Shown: in pieces, positions 36,460 to 45,107 of the stretch
Numbering within the stretch: the stretch's first letter is position 1
Layout of the letters: every line of letters begins with the position of its first letter
Assembly: GCF_900182815.1 (NCBI RefSeq)
Contig: NZ_FXUA01000013.1
Coordinates: 1 to 58,830 of the forward strand
Origin: Algoriphagus winogradskyi
GTDB lineage: Bacteria; Bacteroidota; Bacteroidia; Cytophagales; Cyclobacteriaceae
DNA length: 58,830 bases
Reading direction: 5' to 3'
Position numbers and translations under genes: made by a program
Notes under the pieces: generated by a model
What the model saw: only the letters and a program-made list of their open reading frames with translations
Databases searched by the model: none
What the model was told of the DNA's origin: nothing

Positions 36460-37221
36460 ATGAAGACCATAGATGAAGTACTGGTGCGAATGGATCAAAT
36501 CGTAGCTGAATGTAAAAATGATCAATCACGGATTGGCTATTTTGCCATTCTCTACAGGCAGGTGACTCGTAGAATTCGTGACGGAATCCTAGCTAGAGAA
36601 TTCGAAGACAATCCAAGAATGGAAAAGCTAGATGTTCTCTTTGCGGGCAGATTTATCAATGCATATAACACATGGAAAATCGCTCAAGCCCCTACTAATA
36701 GCTGGATGCTTGCATTTGAAGCAAGCAAAGACAGCAAGCACCTAGTTCTTCAGCATTTGTTTCTAGGCATCAACGCACATATTAATCTTGACCTGGGCAT
36801 CTCAGCTGCAGACACCATGGGCTCAGAACCTATTGCAGGCATTCAAAATGATTTCAATAAAATCAATGCTGTCCTGGCAGAATTGGTAGATGGAGTCAAG
36901 TCCAATATTAGCATGGTTTCTCCGATTTTTGGCTGGCTGATCCCATTAGCAAAAGGCCGCGATGAAATGCTGCTGAATTTCTCTATCCAACTTGCCCGAG
37001 ATGGAGCTTGGAAATACGCCGGTGAATATTATGGTTGCGAAGACCGAAATGCATCAATACTAGAGCGAGATAGAAACATTTCCAAGTTGGCAAACAAGCT
37101 AATCAACCCAGGTAAGTTTCTATCATTTATGGTGAAAATAGTTGGATTCGCTGAATGGAAATCAGTGAGTCGCACGATGGATCAGCTGGACGTAGTGGTC
37201 AAAAAAGCTCAAAAGGATTAG
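36460..37221 (+). CDS. DUF5995 family protein
   Basis: 253-residue soluble, mainly helical protein. Features typical of DUF5995 are the start TIDEVLVRMDQIV, GYFAILYRQVTRRI, FAGRFINAYNTW and the Asn/His-rich LFLGINAHINLDLGI. The His and Asp residues in the last motif could bind metal. Function is unknown. It is translated in a unit with an M19 dipeptidase and a metal transporter. Confidence 0.82.
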   Translation: MKTIDEVLVRMDQIVAECKNDQSRIGYFAILYRQVTRRIRDGILAREFEDNPRMEKLDVLFAGRFINAYNTWKIAQAPTNSWMLAFEASKDSKHLVLQHLFLGINAHINLDLGISAADTMGSEPIAGIQNDFNKINAVLAELVDGVKSNISMVSPIFGWLIPLAKGRDEMLLNFSIQLARDGAWKYAGEYYGCEDRNASILERDRNISKLANKLINPGKFLSFMVKIVGFAEWKSVSRTMDQLDVVVKKAQKD

Positions 37222-37233
37222 GAGAATTGAGTT

Positions 37234-38355
37234 TCAGATATCCTGATTAAACCCTTTTTCAAACTCCATAATTTCTGCGTCAGTCTGGGCTTTATTTTTC
37301 TTGTTAGTCTTTTCCTTGTTAAGATCCATAGCATAGAAGTGAGTGTCTTGGAAGTAGCCAACCCTTGCCTCGGATTCGCCTTTGGCAAAAGTCCATTTCT
37401 CTCCTTTGAACAATCTGACTTTGTCCTCATGTAGCTCTAAATACTCATCGTATGGTCCACGTGGAGAAATTAACTTCACGAAAATTGGTGCTGTTTCAAT
37501 AGCAATAAAAAGCAACATGATAAAGGTGTTTGCTAAAGCCATTGCTGAACTTTCCTTGGTTAAAGCATCCAATGCTTCCATTCGAGCAGCCAACCCATCA
37601 AAGCCTTCGATTCCTGGCTGTTGCTTTTCAAATTCCAGTTGTCTCAAAGCAACAAATTCACGAATCTGCGCTTCCAGCGTGTCAACACGAACCTGATTCC
37701 TATTTCTAAGCTCATTCAATGTGACTTGAGCCGCATCTAGCTGCTCCTCCTTCTTCTTAGCATTTGTTCCCAATCCAACAATTCCACTTGTGCTAGTTGT
37801 CTTCTCCCCAAATCGCTCTGCATCATATTCATCCTGCAGCTGATTTCTGTATTGTTCGAAATCTAAAACTTCTGCCTTCAACGTGTCAATTTTAGCCTCT
37901 AACTCTTGAATCTCAGGGAAACCCTTTGCAAGATTTTGCTTTGATTCTGCTATAAACACAGTTCTCTTCTCATCGATTTTACGATCAATTTCCCGCTCAA
38001 ACATTTTCAATTCCAGCGGCTTTGATATCACCAAGGCAAGTAAGACAGCTAATACTAATCGCGGAATCGCCAACTTCCACTCACCCCAAGCATTTTCTTT
38101 TTTCCGGATACTGGAAACGATAAATCGATCCAGATTGAATATCATCAACCCCCAAAGCAGGCCAAAAAAGATCGCAGGCCAAATTGATTGGAACACGGTA
38201 AACAAAGCATATCCTGCTGCCAATGCTGCAAGTATTCCCGTGAAGAAAACGGTAGCACCGATCCCGAGATATTTGTTTGACTCAGTTGGAGATCTTTTTA
38301 ATAATGAGAAGTTTGCGCCGCTACAAAACCAGAAAAAACGAGTGATGCTATTCAT
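37234..38355 (-). CDS. DUF4407 membrane protein
   Basis: 373 residues. Two membrane helices near 30-75 (FFTGILAALAAGYALF, IFFGLLWGLMIF) are followed by the family motif NLDRFIVSSIRKK, a third helix (about 92-110), a long coiled coil (about 125-270) and a fourth helix (TFIMLLFIAIETAPIFVKLI). The tail is cytoplasmic and charged. The coiled coil is probably extracytoplasmic or bridges subunits. No function is known for DUF4407. It converges on DUF5995 with a 12-bp gap. Confidence 0.88.
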   Translation of the reverse strand: MNSITRFFWFCSGANFSLLKRSPTESNKYLGIGATVFFTGILAALAAGYALFTVFQSIWPAIFFGLLWGLMIFNLDRFIVSSIRKKENAWGEWKLAIPRLVLAVLLALVISKPLELKMFEREIDRKIDEKRTVFIAESKQNLAKGFPEIQELEAKIDTLKAEVLDFEQYRNQLQDEYDAERFGEKTTSTSGIVGLGTNAKKKEEQLDAAQVTLNELRNRNQVRVDTLEAQIREFVALRQLEFEKQQPGIEGFDGLAARMEALDALTKESSAMALANTFIMLLFIAIETAPIFVKLISPRGPYDEYLELHEDKVRLFKGEKWTFAKGESEARVGYFQDTHFYAMDLNKEKTNKKNKAQTDAEIMEFEKGFNQDI

Positions 38356-38650
38356 ATAAGGTAAATGGTTGACCTAAATACACAACGCTAAAACTTCACC
38401 AAAAAGGCAGAATTTGATTTTTCTAGATTGAATTGTGACGAATTCAAGGAAAAAGGCCTATTCTGATCAATCAAGGGGCAATTCAAGTGATAAAAATGTC
38501 ATTTACAAAATCGAGGACATTCTTCATTTTTGTACGCAGTGTTCGAAAATGCTCGCCATATGATCGGTTTTGTTCAGGTTACTAAAATCAGAAAGCAATT
38601 TGAAAACACTTTGCATGGAATTTACTCAGTAGGTTGAGTATATTTAGGAT

Positions 38651-39298
38651 ATGAAGAAGTTACTCTCTGCACTCGTTTTACTATTTCTGGTACAATTCTC
38701 ATTTGCGCAAGAACTCCCCTTTCAAGAGGAAGTAAATAAGCGCGCAAAAGAAATCGATGATGCCGGCTGGAAAAAAGGCAGCGTAGTTTTTACAGGCAGT
38801 TCGAGTGTAAGGATGTGGAAAAACCTTCAGGAGCAATTTCCTAATGTAGCTATCATCAATTCTGCTTTTGGTGGCTCTACGGCAGATCAGCTATTGATGC
38901 ATTTGGACAGAACTGTACTTCGTTTTGAACCCTCAAAAGTATTCATCTATGAAGGTGACAACGACATCAATGCAGGCCAGGAGATATCAACTATAATGGG
39001 CAACCTAGATGAATTAGTTACGCAGATTCATACAAAATATCCAAATACCACGGTTAACCTGATCGCTGCAAAACCTAGCCCTTCGCGCTGGGATAAAAAA
39101 GTTTCCTACGTTGCATTAAATGATCTGATTAGGCAATATGCGACCACCCATGAAAACGTACATATAGTGAATGTATGGGACATCATGCTGGATGATACTG
39201 GCAAACCTAGAGCTGATATTTTCATAGAAGACAATCTTCATATGAATGAAAAAGGCTATGAGCTTTGGAAGGAGATTTTTACTCCTTTTTTGAAGTAA
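38651..39298 (+). CDS. Secreted SGNH/GDSL-type hydrolase
   Basis: 215 residues with signal peptide (cleavage after FSFAQ). Block I is FTGSSSVRMW, with Ser51 as the likely nucleophile and GSS in place of GDS. Block II/III appears as INSAFGGSTADQL and YEGDNDIN, and the Asp-His pair is DNLHMNEKGYELW near the end. These proteins are esterases or acetylhydrolases acting on carbohydrate or lipid esters; the substrate is unknown. It stands alone between the divergent DUF4407 gene and a convergent beta-barrel gene. Confidence 0.9.
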   Translation: MKKLLSALVLLFLVQFSFAQELPFQEEVNKRAKEIDDAGWKKGSVVFTGSSSVRMWKNLQEQFPNVAIINSAFGGSTADQLLMHLDRTVLRFEPSKVFIYEGDNDINAGQEISTIMGNLDELVTQIHTKYPNTTVNLIAAKPSPSRWDKKVSYVALNDLIRQYATTHENVHIVNVWDIMLDDTGKPRADIFIEDNLHMNEKGYELWKEIFTPFLK

Positions 39299-39309
39299 GG
39301 AAAGTCTGA

Positions 39310-39894
39310 TTAGAACTGATACGAAAGTCCCAAAATCACTTGCTCTGACCTGAAATCATCCTTCCTTTTAATTACCTGATCCAAATTTAATTTTTGGTCA
39401 TTCAGTACGCGTTCGTATCGCAAGTCTAATCCCACCGGTCCAAAATTTAGCCCCAAGCCAAACTGGTATCCAAAAAGCAAGTCTTTTTCAGAGGGAGTTT
39501 CAAAAAAATCATTGTAGTTGTCATTCAATAGGTAGTGGAAAGAAGGCCCGCCTACTACTGTGAATAGTTTAAATAGATGCATTCCTACCATCACTGGCGC
39601 ATCCAATCGGTTGGCCTTGACTTCACCTAAGCCTGATTCAAACTGGGAATGTGTATAGAGCAATTCCGGTCGCAGGAAAATATCATAAGACGCCAATTTA
39701 TAAAAAGCTCCAACTTGGTAACCCGCGGAACTACCTGGACTTTTCCAGATTGACCCAGCATCTTTGAAATACTTTCCTGAAGTGCTATAGCTCAAGCCTC
39801 CCTTAACCCCAAAACCCGAACCTTTGTGCTGCGCTTTTGCTTGTATACAAACCAGCGAACACATAACTAAAAAGAATAGTAGTAGCTTTTTCAT
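39310..39894 (-). CDS. Outer-membrane beta-barrel protein (PorT-like fold)
   Basis: 194 residues with signal peptide (LLLFFLVMCSLVCIQAKAQ) and a small barrel pattern: GFGVKGGLSYST, YQVGAFYKLASYDIFLRPEL, GYQFGLGLNFGPVGLDLRYE and a C-terminal LGLSYQF ending in Phe. It looks like the outer-membrane protein beta-barrel domain shared with PorT-like proteins. Function is unknown. It converges on the SGNH hydrolase gene with 11 bp between stops. Confidence 0.8.
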   Translation of the reverse strand: MKKLLLFFLVMCSLVCIQAKAQHKGSGFGVKGGLSYSTSGKYFKDAGSIWKSPGSSAGYQVGAFYKLASYDIFLRPELLYTHSQFESGLGEVKANRLDAPVMVGMHLFKLFTVVGGPSFHYLLNDNYNDFFETPSEKDLLFGYQFGLGLNFGPVGLDLRYERVLNDQKLNLDQVIKRKDDFRSEQVILGLSYQF

Positions 39895-40076
39895 GAGATT
39901 CAGGCTTAGTGAAATTTGGTAAAATGTAAGCTGTAAGACAAACCGAGTTTGATCTCAACTCGTATTTCAATGCATTGGAACCATAATAGTCCATAAACTC
40001 TCAAACAGAATCACGTAAATTGAGTTTAGATTAAAATGATTTCTATATCATCCAAAACAAAAAAAGAACCAAAAAC

Positions 40077-41177
40077 ATGTTTAGTTCAAATAAACTTACT
40101 ACACCCATGCTATCTCTCATCCTAGCGCTGATGTTTGCCTGCGGTAACACTGCGGTGCAAAGTCAAGAATCAACTGCAGACACAGACAAACTTGCTAACT
40201 ACAAAGGAAACACCGAGTTAGCCACATTTGCTGGCGGATGTTTCTGGTGTGTAGAAGCTCCATTTGAGGGAATAGACGGCGTAATTACGGTAATTTCGGG
40301 CTATGCCGGAGGCAAAGAAAAAAACCCTACATACGGTGAAGTATCCAGCGGAAAGACTTCTCACAGAGAGTCAGTTCAAATCACATTTGACCCAGAAGTA
40401 ATCAGTTATTCTGAATTGGTAGATATATTCTGGCAGACTTTTGATCCGACAGATGTAGGAGGTTCCTTCTATGACAGAGGATCTCAATATGAATCAGCCA
40501 TTTTCTTTCATGACTCTGAGCAAAAGAAAGTAGCCGAAGATTCCAAGAAGCTACTTGATAAATCCGGTAAATTCGACAAGCCTATTGCGACTCCTTTGAT
40601 CAAGTATACCAACTTCTATCCTGCAGAAGAGTATCACCAAGATTATTATAAAAAAAGTCCTCAGGATTACTATTCGTATAGAAATGGATCTGGTCGTGAT
40701 AAATTCATCAAGGAACATTGGCCGGAACTTAGTGAGAAAGAATATAAGGCTCCGCCAAAATCCGAGTTGAAAAAGACCTTGACTGATTTGCAGTATGAAG
40801 TAACTCAAGAAGATGCTACTGAAATGTCATTTCAGAATGAATACAACGGAAATCACGACAAAGGAATTTATGTTGACATTGTATCAGGTGCTCCGCTTTT
40901 CAGCTCCAAAGACAAATACGAATCAGGATCAGGCTGGCCAAGCTTCACCAAGCCTATTGATGCTAGAGCATTAGAAAAACCAACTGACGACGATCTGGGC
41001 ATGCTCCGAGTAGAAGTCCGAAGTAAGTTTGGAGACAGTCATTTAGGTCATGTTTTCTATGACGGTCCAGAACCAACTAGCCTTAGGTATTGCATGAATT
41101 CAGCTGCGATGAAATTTATACCAAAGGAAGAAATGGAAGCTGAGGGTTATGGTGATTATCTCTGGCTAGTGGATTAA
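40077..41177 (+). CDS. msrAB: Bifunctional peptide-methionine sulfoxide reductase MsrA/MsrB, exported lipoprotein
   Basis: 366 residues repairing oxidised methionine of both stereoisomers. The N-terminus has a lipobox (ALMFAC, Cys22), so it works outside the cytoplasm. The MsrA domain (about 48-205) has catalytic Cys55 in GGCFWCVEA and GYAGG. The MsrB domain (about 220-366) has YESGSGWPSFTKPI, SKFGDSHLGHVFYDG and catalytic Cys339 in RYCMNSAAMKF. The structural zinc Cys pairs of some MsrB proteins are absent. It is a single-gene unit followed by a strong terminator. Confidence 0.96.
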   Translation: MFSSNKLTTPMLSLILALMFACGNTAVQSQESTADTDKLANYKGNTELATFAGGCFWCVEAPFEGIDGVITVISGYAGGKEKNPTYGEVSSGKTSHRESVQITFDPEVISYSELVDIFWQTFDPTDVGGSFYDRGSQYESAIFFHDSEQKKVAEDSKKLLDKSGKFDKPIATPLIKYTNFYPAEEYHQDYYKKSPQDYYSYRNGSGRDKFIKEHWPELSEKEYKAPPKSELKKTLTDLQYEVTQEDATEMSFQNEYNGNHDKGIYVDIVSGAPLFSSKDKYESGSGWPSFTKPIDARALEKPTDDDLGMLRVEVRSKFGDSHLGHVFYDGPEPTSLRYCMNSAAMKFIPKEEMEAEGYGDYLWLVD

Positions 41178-41189
41178 CAACACAATTGA

Positions 41190-41217
41190 AAAGGCTGCTT
41201 ATGTGCAGCCTTTTTTT
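41190..41217 (+). terminator. Terminator after msrAB
   Basis: AAAGGCTGC (41190-41198) pairs with GCAGCCTTT (41205-41213) around TTATGT and continues into a T run. Confidence 0.88.
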
Positions 41218-41308
41218 ATTTAAAAAAGGAAGTAAGTTGATTTTTTTACTAAGTTTTTCACTTAAAAATCATCCCGATATCTATCTTTAAGCCAAACTTA
41301 TTCTTGTT

Positions 41309-41716
41309 ATGAAAAAATTTGCTTGGATTGCTGGTATAGTTATAATCGGACTTTTAGCTGGTATTTTTTGGTATAAATTCTATTTCGTATTCGGTGAGGG
41401 GGTAAAAGCCGGAAGTTTAAATTACTTCGTAAAAAAAGGAGTAGTATTCAAGACCTATGAAGGCAGAGTAGTACAGGAAGGATTTCAGAGCCCTACAGCA
41501 GGCGGGCTACAGAGTAATGAGTTTCGGTTCAGTGTGGTAGATGGCGAGATCGCAGAGCAGCTAGAAAGAGCCTCAGGGAAGTTTGTAGAGCTTCGCTACA
41601 AAGAATATAATGGAATGCTCCCATGGAGAGGGACCAGCAACTTTGTAGTGACCGAAGTGCTCACAGTCAATAATGCGGGCAAAACTGACGGATCAGCTTT
41701 GCCCTTTGATCAATAA
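41309..41716 (+). CDS. Small membrane-anchored protein of unknown function
   Basis: 135 residues. One N-terminal membrane helix (FAWIAGIVIIGLLAGIFWY) is followed by a soluble beta-rich part (SLNYFVKKGVVFKTYEGR, FRFSVVDGEIAEQL, VELRYKEYNGMLPWRG). Similar proteins occur throughout Bacteroidota and are sometimes misnamed 6-phosphogluconate dehydrogenase; nothing here supports an enzyme. Its stop TAA is directly followed by the opposite-strand stop of the next gene (TAATTA). Confidence 0.72.
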   Translation: MKKFAWIAGIVIIGLLAGIFWYKFYFVFGEGVKAGSLNYFVKKGVVFKTYEGRVVQEGFQSPTAGGLQSNEFRFSVVDGEIAEQLERASGKFVELRYKEYNGMLPWRGTSNFVVTEVLTVNNAGKTDGSALPFDQ

Positions 41717-42145
41717 TTAAGGACGAGTCCAGTAATCTACTACGGTTACTTTATCCAAATGAGGACCTAGAATAGCGCCGAAAGCCGCATGAGCTGGATG
41801 TGGCAAATATGCGTCTCTAGCTTCCTCAGAATAAAAAGTCAAGGTGAAAGCATGCGTCAGGCCTTGATTCAATTCTTCCGGACTAGAGTTAACGCCCCAT
41901 TCAAAATCTTCGATTCCGTCAATTTCATTTTTAAGATTTCGGAAAGCATCTACTACTGTTTGAATATCCTCAGGAGTTGAAGTTTCTTTAAAACTGAAAT
42001 AAACATTGTGTCGTAGGACGGAATCTGGTTTTGCTGGCATAACTACTTCTTGGATTTCTTTAATTTCTGTTTCGACTTGTTTCTCTCCTTTTTCTGCGCA
42101 GGAAAGCGCTAAGACTAAAGGAAGAAAATAGAGTATTTTTTTCAT
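41717..42145 (-). CDS. Dabb (A/B-barrel stress-responsive) domain lipoprotein
   Basis: 142 residues. A lipobox Cys (PLVLALSCAEKG) is followed by a linker. A Dabb ferredoxin-like domain comes next: LRHNVYFSFKETSTPEDI, the strand FEWGVNSSPEELNQGLTHAFTLTF (split over several strands), and HPAHAAFGAILGPHLDKVTVVDY. Members dimerise and are often linked to stress or small-molecule binding. Export as a lipoprotein is a Bacteroidota habit. The gene stands alone. Confidence 0.88.
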   Translation of the reverse strand: MKKILYFLPLVLALSCAEKGEKQVETEIKEIQEVVMPAKPDSVLRHNVYFSFKETSTPEDIQTVVDAFRNLKNEIDGIEDFEWGVNSSPEELNQGLTHAFTLTFYSEEARDAYLPHPAHAAFGAILGPHLDKVTVVDYWTRP

Positions 42146-42293
42146 AGGTTATAGATTTTTGACCAATCTAAGGAGATTCACCAAAATATTCTAAACCTCA
42201 GACTCTTTGTAATCGCAACTCACCAATAATCGCAAGGCCCAGAATTTTTCATATATTTAACGAAATCTTAGTAGATCTACGAAATAAACACAC

Positions 42294-43472
42294 ATGAAAC
42301 TTCAGCATTACCCCTTATTAGTATTCAGCTTGATGATCCTTTCCATCACATCTGGATGCAATTCCAATTCAAGAGACACTTCCACAAGTGAACCTGATAC
42401 TTATGAATTGGTCAAAATTGATTCATTCCAAGTTGATAATTTCACCCGGGTAAATATTTTAGACTACAATCCAAGTGAGAAAAGATACTTGGGATATTCT
42501 ATCAATGAAGATGACATAGTGGAGATCTCCGAAAGTGGTGAGATCCTAAACCGCGCTCATAGAAAAGGTGATGGTCCTTCAAATTATGGAAACTGGAATC
42601 CAATTGGTTTAGGATTTGGACCTGAAGGACAGCGAATAGTCGAATTGCCTTTCGAATTAATCAGCTATGATAAAAACTACGAGATTGTAAAAAGGCTTAG
42701 AATTCCTTCTCCTCTTCCAGTTCGGGCAAATACACCATTTGGAAGTCCCCCCTATTTCCAAAGTAATGACACCACCTTTCTTCTGGTAGGGCCTAGCAAT
42801 TACTTCACTGCCACCTACTTGATTCACAATCAAGAGGGAAAAGACACGCTTCAGAATTTTTACCAATTGAATTTACAAACTGGAGCCATCAAAACGGTGG
42901 TTCCTTATGAAGGCAATTCAATCTATAATGCTACAGAAAACATTTACCCGGAATTGATGGGGAAATCATTTTTCATAGACCATAAAAACAATGAATTGGT
43001 GCTTGTGCAGAATCTTGACACCGAACTATTGGTTTATGATTTACCTGGCATGACTTTAAAAAAATCAATCCCAATTACTCATTCTGAATTTCTAACTTAC
43101 CCACCAGTCCCTGTTGAAACTGCCTTTTCGGATGAAAGAGCAATTGCCTTGGGAAGACTTTCCGCAAGAAATCAGAAGCTTTTCAACATGGGAGATCACA
43201 CTTACCTCCTCCAATATTTCACAGGAATATCCCAATCAGAATACGATAGTAGAACTACAGAAGAGGAGCCATACCTTGGTAGGTTTGATAACAATGAACA
43301 GCGAATAGTGATTTTCAAAAATGGCAAACAAGTCTCTAAGGAACTTTTAGGAATAAATGGCACTATAGTCCTTTCATTACCAGGCCAAAAATTACTAGTT
43401 CAAGAGCCAGAAAATTCGGAGATTGAAGAAGAGTTTACCCGCTTTTCTATTTATCAACTTCAATCCAACTGA
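42294..43472 (+). CDS. Lipoprotein, propeller-like (probable DUF4221)
   Basis: 392 residues with lipobox Cys (LSITSGCNSN, Cys22). The body is a series of strand-turn-strand units (YLGYSINEDDIVEISESGEIL, HRKGDGPSNYG, NNELVLVQNLDTELLVYDL) suggesting a six-bladed beta-propeller. The style is like the lipoprotein at 5161-6303, and I assign both tentatively to DUF4221. Function is unknown. It is two bases before a D-2-hydroxyacid dehydrogenase gene, so they may be co-transcribed, but no link in function is clear. Confidence 0.62.
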   Translation: MKLQHYPLLVFSLMILSITSGCNSNSRDTSTSEPDTYELVKIDSFQVDNFTRVNILDYNPSEKRYLGYSINEDDIVEISESGEILNRAHRKGDGPSNYGNWNPIGLGFGPEGQRIVELPFELISYDKNYEIVKRLRIPSPLPVRANTPFGSPPYFQSNDTTFLLVGPSNYFTATYLIHNQEGKDTLQNFYQLNLQTGAIKTVVPYEGNSIYNATENIYPELMGKSFFIDHKNNELVLVQNLDTELLVYDLPGMTLKKSIPITHSEFLTYPPVPVETAFSDERAIALGRLSARNQKLFNMGDHTYLLQYFTGISQSEYDSRTTEEEPYLGRFDNNEQRIVIFKNGKQVSKELLGINGTIVLSLPGQKLLVQEPENSEIEEEFTRFSIYQLQSN

Positions 43473-43474
43473 CC

Positions 43475-44473
43475 ATGAGAGTGGCGTTTTTTAGCACCAA
43501 ATCATACGACAAAGAAAGTTTCAATCATTATTTGCCCGATCATTCTCACGAATTCACCTATTTCGAACCAAAACTAGACAGCAATACCATAGCATTAGCT
43601 GAAGGTTTTGATGCCATATGCTCGTTTGTTAATGATCATTTAGATGAAAAAACTCTGATTAAACTAGATGAATTGGGCGTAAAGAACATAGTACTAAGAT
43701 GCGCCGGATACAATCAGGTCAATTTAGAAAAAGCTGCTGAACTCGGATTCAAACTGTGTAGAGTGCCAGCGTATAGCCCAGAAGCTGTGGCCGAGCATGC
43801 ACTTGCACTATTAATGACCCTGAGCCGTAAAACTCACAAAGCCTATAACCGCGTCAGAGAAAATAACTATTCCATCGAAGGTCTTACTGGGTTCAACATA
43901 CACGGTAAAACTGTAGGAGTAATCGGTACAGGCGCTATTGGCAAAGCCTTTTGTGAAATCATGCTAGGAATAGGCTGTAAGCTGCTCGCACATGATATTT
44001 ATGAAAATGAGGAGCTTAAAAAGCTTGGTGTTACTTACCTGACTTTAGACGAGCTATTTGCTCAAAGTGATATCATTTCACTTCATTGTCCTTTGACACC
44101 TGATACTTTTCATCTGATAAACTCTACCACGTTGAGCAAGATGAAAAACGGAGTTGTCATCATCAACACGAGCAGAGGAGCATTGATTGAAACCAAATCG
44201 GTCATCAAAGCATTAAAAAACCGTAAAGTGGGTAATTTAGGAATCGATGTATATGAACAGGAGGAAAACCTGTTTTTTCAGAATTTATCAGAAACCATCG
44301 TATTGGATGAGCAAATCGCACGGCTGATGACTTTCCCAAACGTGCTAATCACCGGGCACCAAGCTTTTCTTACACATGAAGCTTTGGCACAGATCGCGAA
44401 AACCACCCTTCAAAACCTAGATGAACTAGCAGCTGGAGGAGATCTGAGCAATGAAATCAAGTGGAAAAGTTAG
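43475..44473 (+). CDS. D-2-hydroxyacid dehydrogenase (D-lactate dehydrogenase-like)
   Basis: 332-residue NAD-dependent enzyme of the D-isomer-specific family. NAD-binding motif VGVIGTGAIGKAF (GXGXXG) is followed by the acidic AHDIYE that favours NAD over NADP. Catalytic Arg is in IINTSRGALIE, with Glu in the following helix and His in ITGHQAFLT. The N-terminal CSFVNDHLDEKTL and RCAGYNQVNLEKA resemble LdhA of E. coli. It probably reduces pyruvate to D-lactate. Confidence 0.92.
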   Translation: MRVAFFSTKSYDKESFNHYLPDHSHEFTYFEPKLDSNTIALAEGFDAICSFVNDHLDEKTLIKLDELGVKNIVLRCAGYNQVNLEKAAELGFKLCRVPAYSPEAVAEHALALLMTLSRKTHKAYNRVRENNYSIEGLTGFNIHGKTVGVIGTGAIGKAFCEIMLGIGCKLLAHDIYENEELKKLGVTYLTLDELFAQSDIISLHCPLTPDTFHLINSTTLSKMKNGVVIINTSRGALIETKSVIKALKNRKVGNLGIDVYEQEENLFFQNLSETIVLDEQIARLMTFPNVLITGHQAFLTHEALAQIAKTTLQNLDELAAGGDLSNEIKWKS

Positions 44474-44547
44474 TAATGTGCTGCGTTTGGAACTCAAGTT
44501 TCAATAAATCAGAAATCACAAATCAGTTCCAAAAATCACAAAAAAAA

Positions 44548-44576
44548 ATGCCTGCAAATCAGAGATCTGCAGGCAT
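44548..44576 (-). terminator. Terminator of the desaturase-helicase-csp operon
   Basis: ATGCCTGCA (44548-44556) and TGCAGGCAT (44568-44576) form a 9-bp stem that can be extended inward by ATC/GAT. It is preceded by eight A, giving a T run in leftward transcripts. Confidence 0.88.
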
Positions 44577-44616
44577 CAAACTTTGTATTTCTTAATTGGG
44601 CAATGCCCGACAGGAA

Positions 44617-44811
44617 TTACTTAGCTACTTTCACGTTCACAGCGTTAACGCCTTTTTTACCTTGAACTACGTCATAAGTAACGTGATCGTTCTCACGGAT
44701 TTCGTGTACTAGACCTGAGTGGTGTACGAATACATCTTCACTGTTGTCTGCTGGTGTAATAAAACCAAAACCTTTGGTTGTGTTAAAGAATTTTACTGTT
44801 CCTTCATTCAT
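44617..44811 (-). CDS. Cold-shock protein (CspA family)
   Basis: 64-residue single cold-shock domain that binds RNA or single-stranded DNA. RNP1 is KGFGFI (13-18) and RNP2 is VFVHH (27-31). The C-terminal VQGKKGVNAVNVKV is normal for Bacteroidota proteins. Only 5 bp separate it from the preceding basic protein gene. It is the last gene in an operon with an RNA helicase and a fatty acid desaturase, so it is likely cold-induced with them. It ends at a strong terminator. Confidence 0.96.
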   Translation of the reverse strand: MNEGTVKFFNTTKGFGFITPADNSEDVFVHHSGLVHEIRENDHVTYDVVQGKKGVNAVNVKVAK

Positions 44812-44816
44812 GATTA

Positions 44817-45098
44817 CTAACTTTTTAAATTGGTGTTTCTATTATTTTGTGCATTGTTCGGATATTCTCTTCTAGGAGGATTCTCTTTCCTTTGCGGGTT
44901 TTCTTTTTTCGGTGGTTCTGGTTCTGGCGGCGTGTCTGAGATGTTACCAAACTCATCCACGTACGCAATCATATCGTCCAGATCTCCGCTTTTCGGCTGA
45001 TCTTTACGAGCAGCCATCTTTTCTTGCTTTTCTCTCTTTTTTCTTTTCTTAAGTTCTGCTTTTTGCTTTTTAATGAATGTGTTCTGGTTTTTTGACAT
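44817..45098 (-). CDS. Small basic protein with YVDEFGNI motif
   Basis: 93 residues. A Lys/Arg-rich helix (IKKQKAELKKRKKREKQEK) is followed by DDMIAYVDEFGNISDTPPEP and an Asn/Pro/Arg-rich tail. The middle motif occurs in Bacteroidota proteins where it is joined to a cold-shock domain; here the cold-shock domain is the next gene. Probably an RNA-associated linker or helper. It lies 9 bp after the helicase gene and 5 bp before csp. Confidence 0.78.
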   Translation of the reverse strand: MSKNQNTFIKKQKAELKKRKKREKQEKMAARKDQPKSGDLDDMIAYVDEFGNISDTPPEPEPPKKENPQRKENPPRREYPNNAQNNRNTNLKS

Positions 45099-45107
45099 AT
45101 CGCGATT

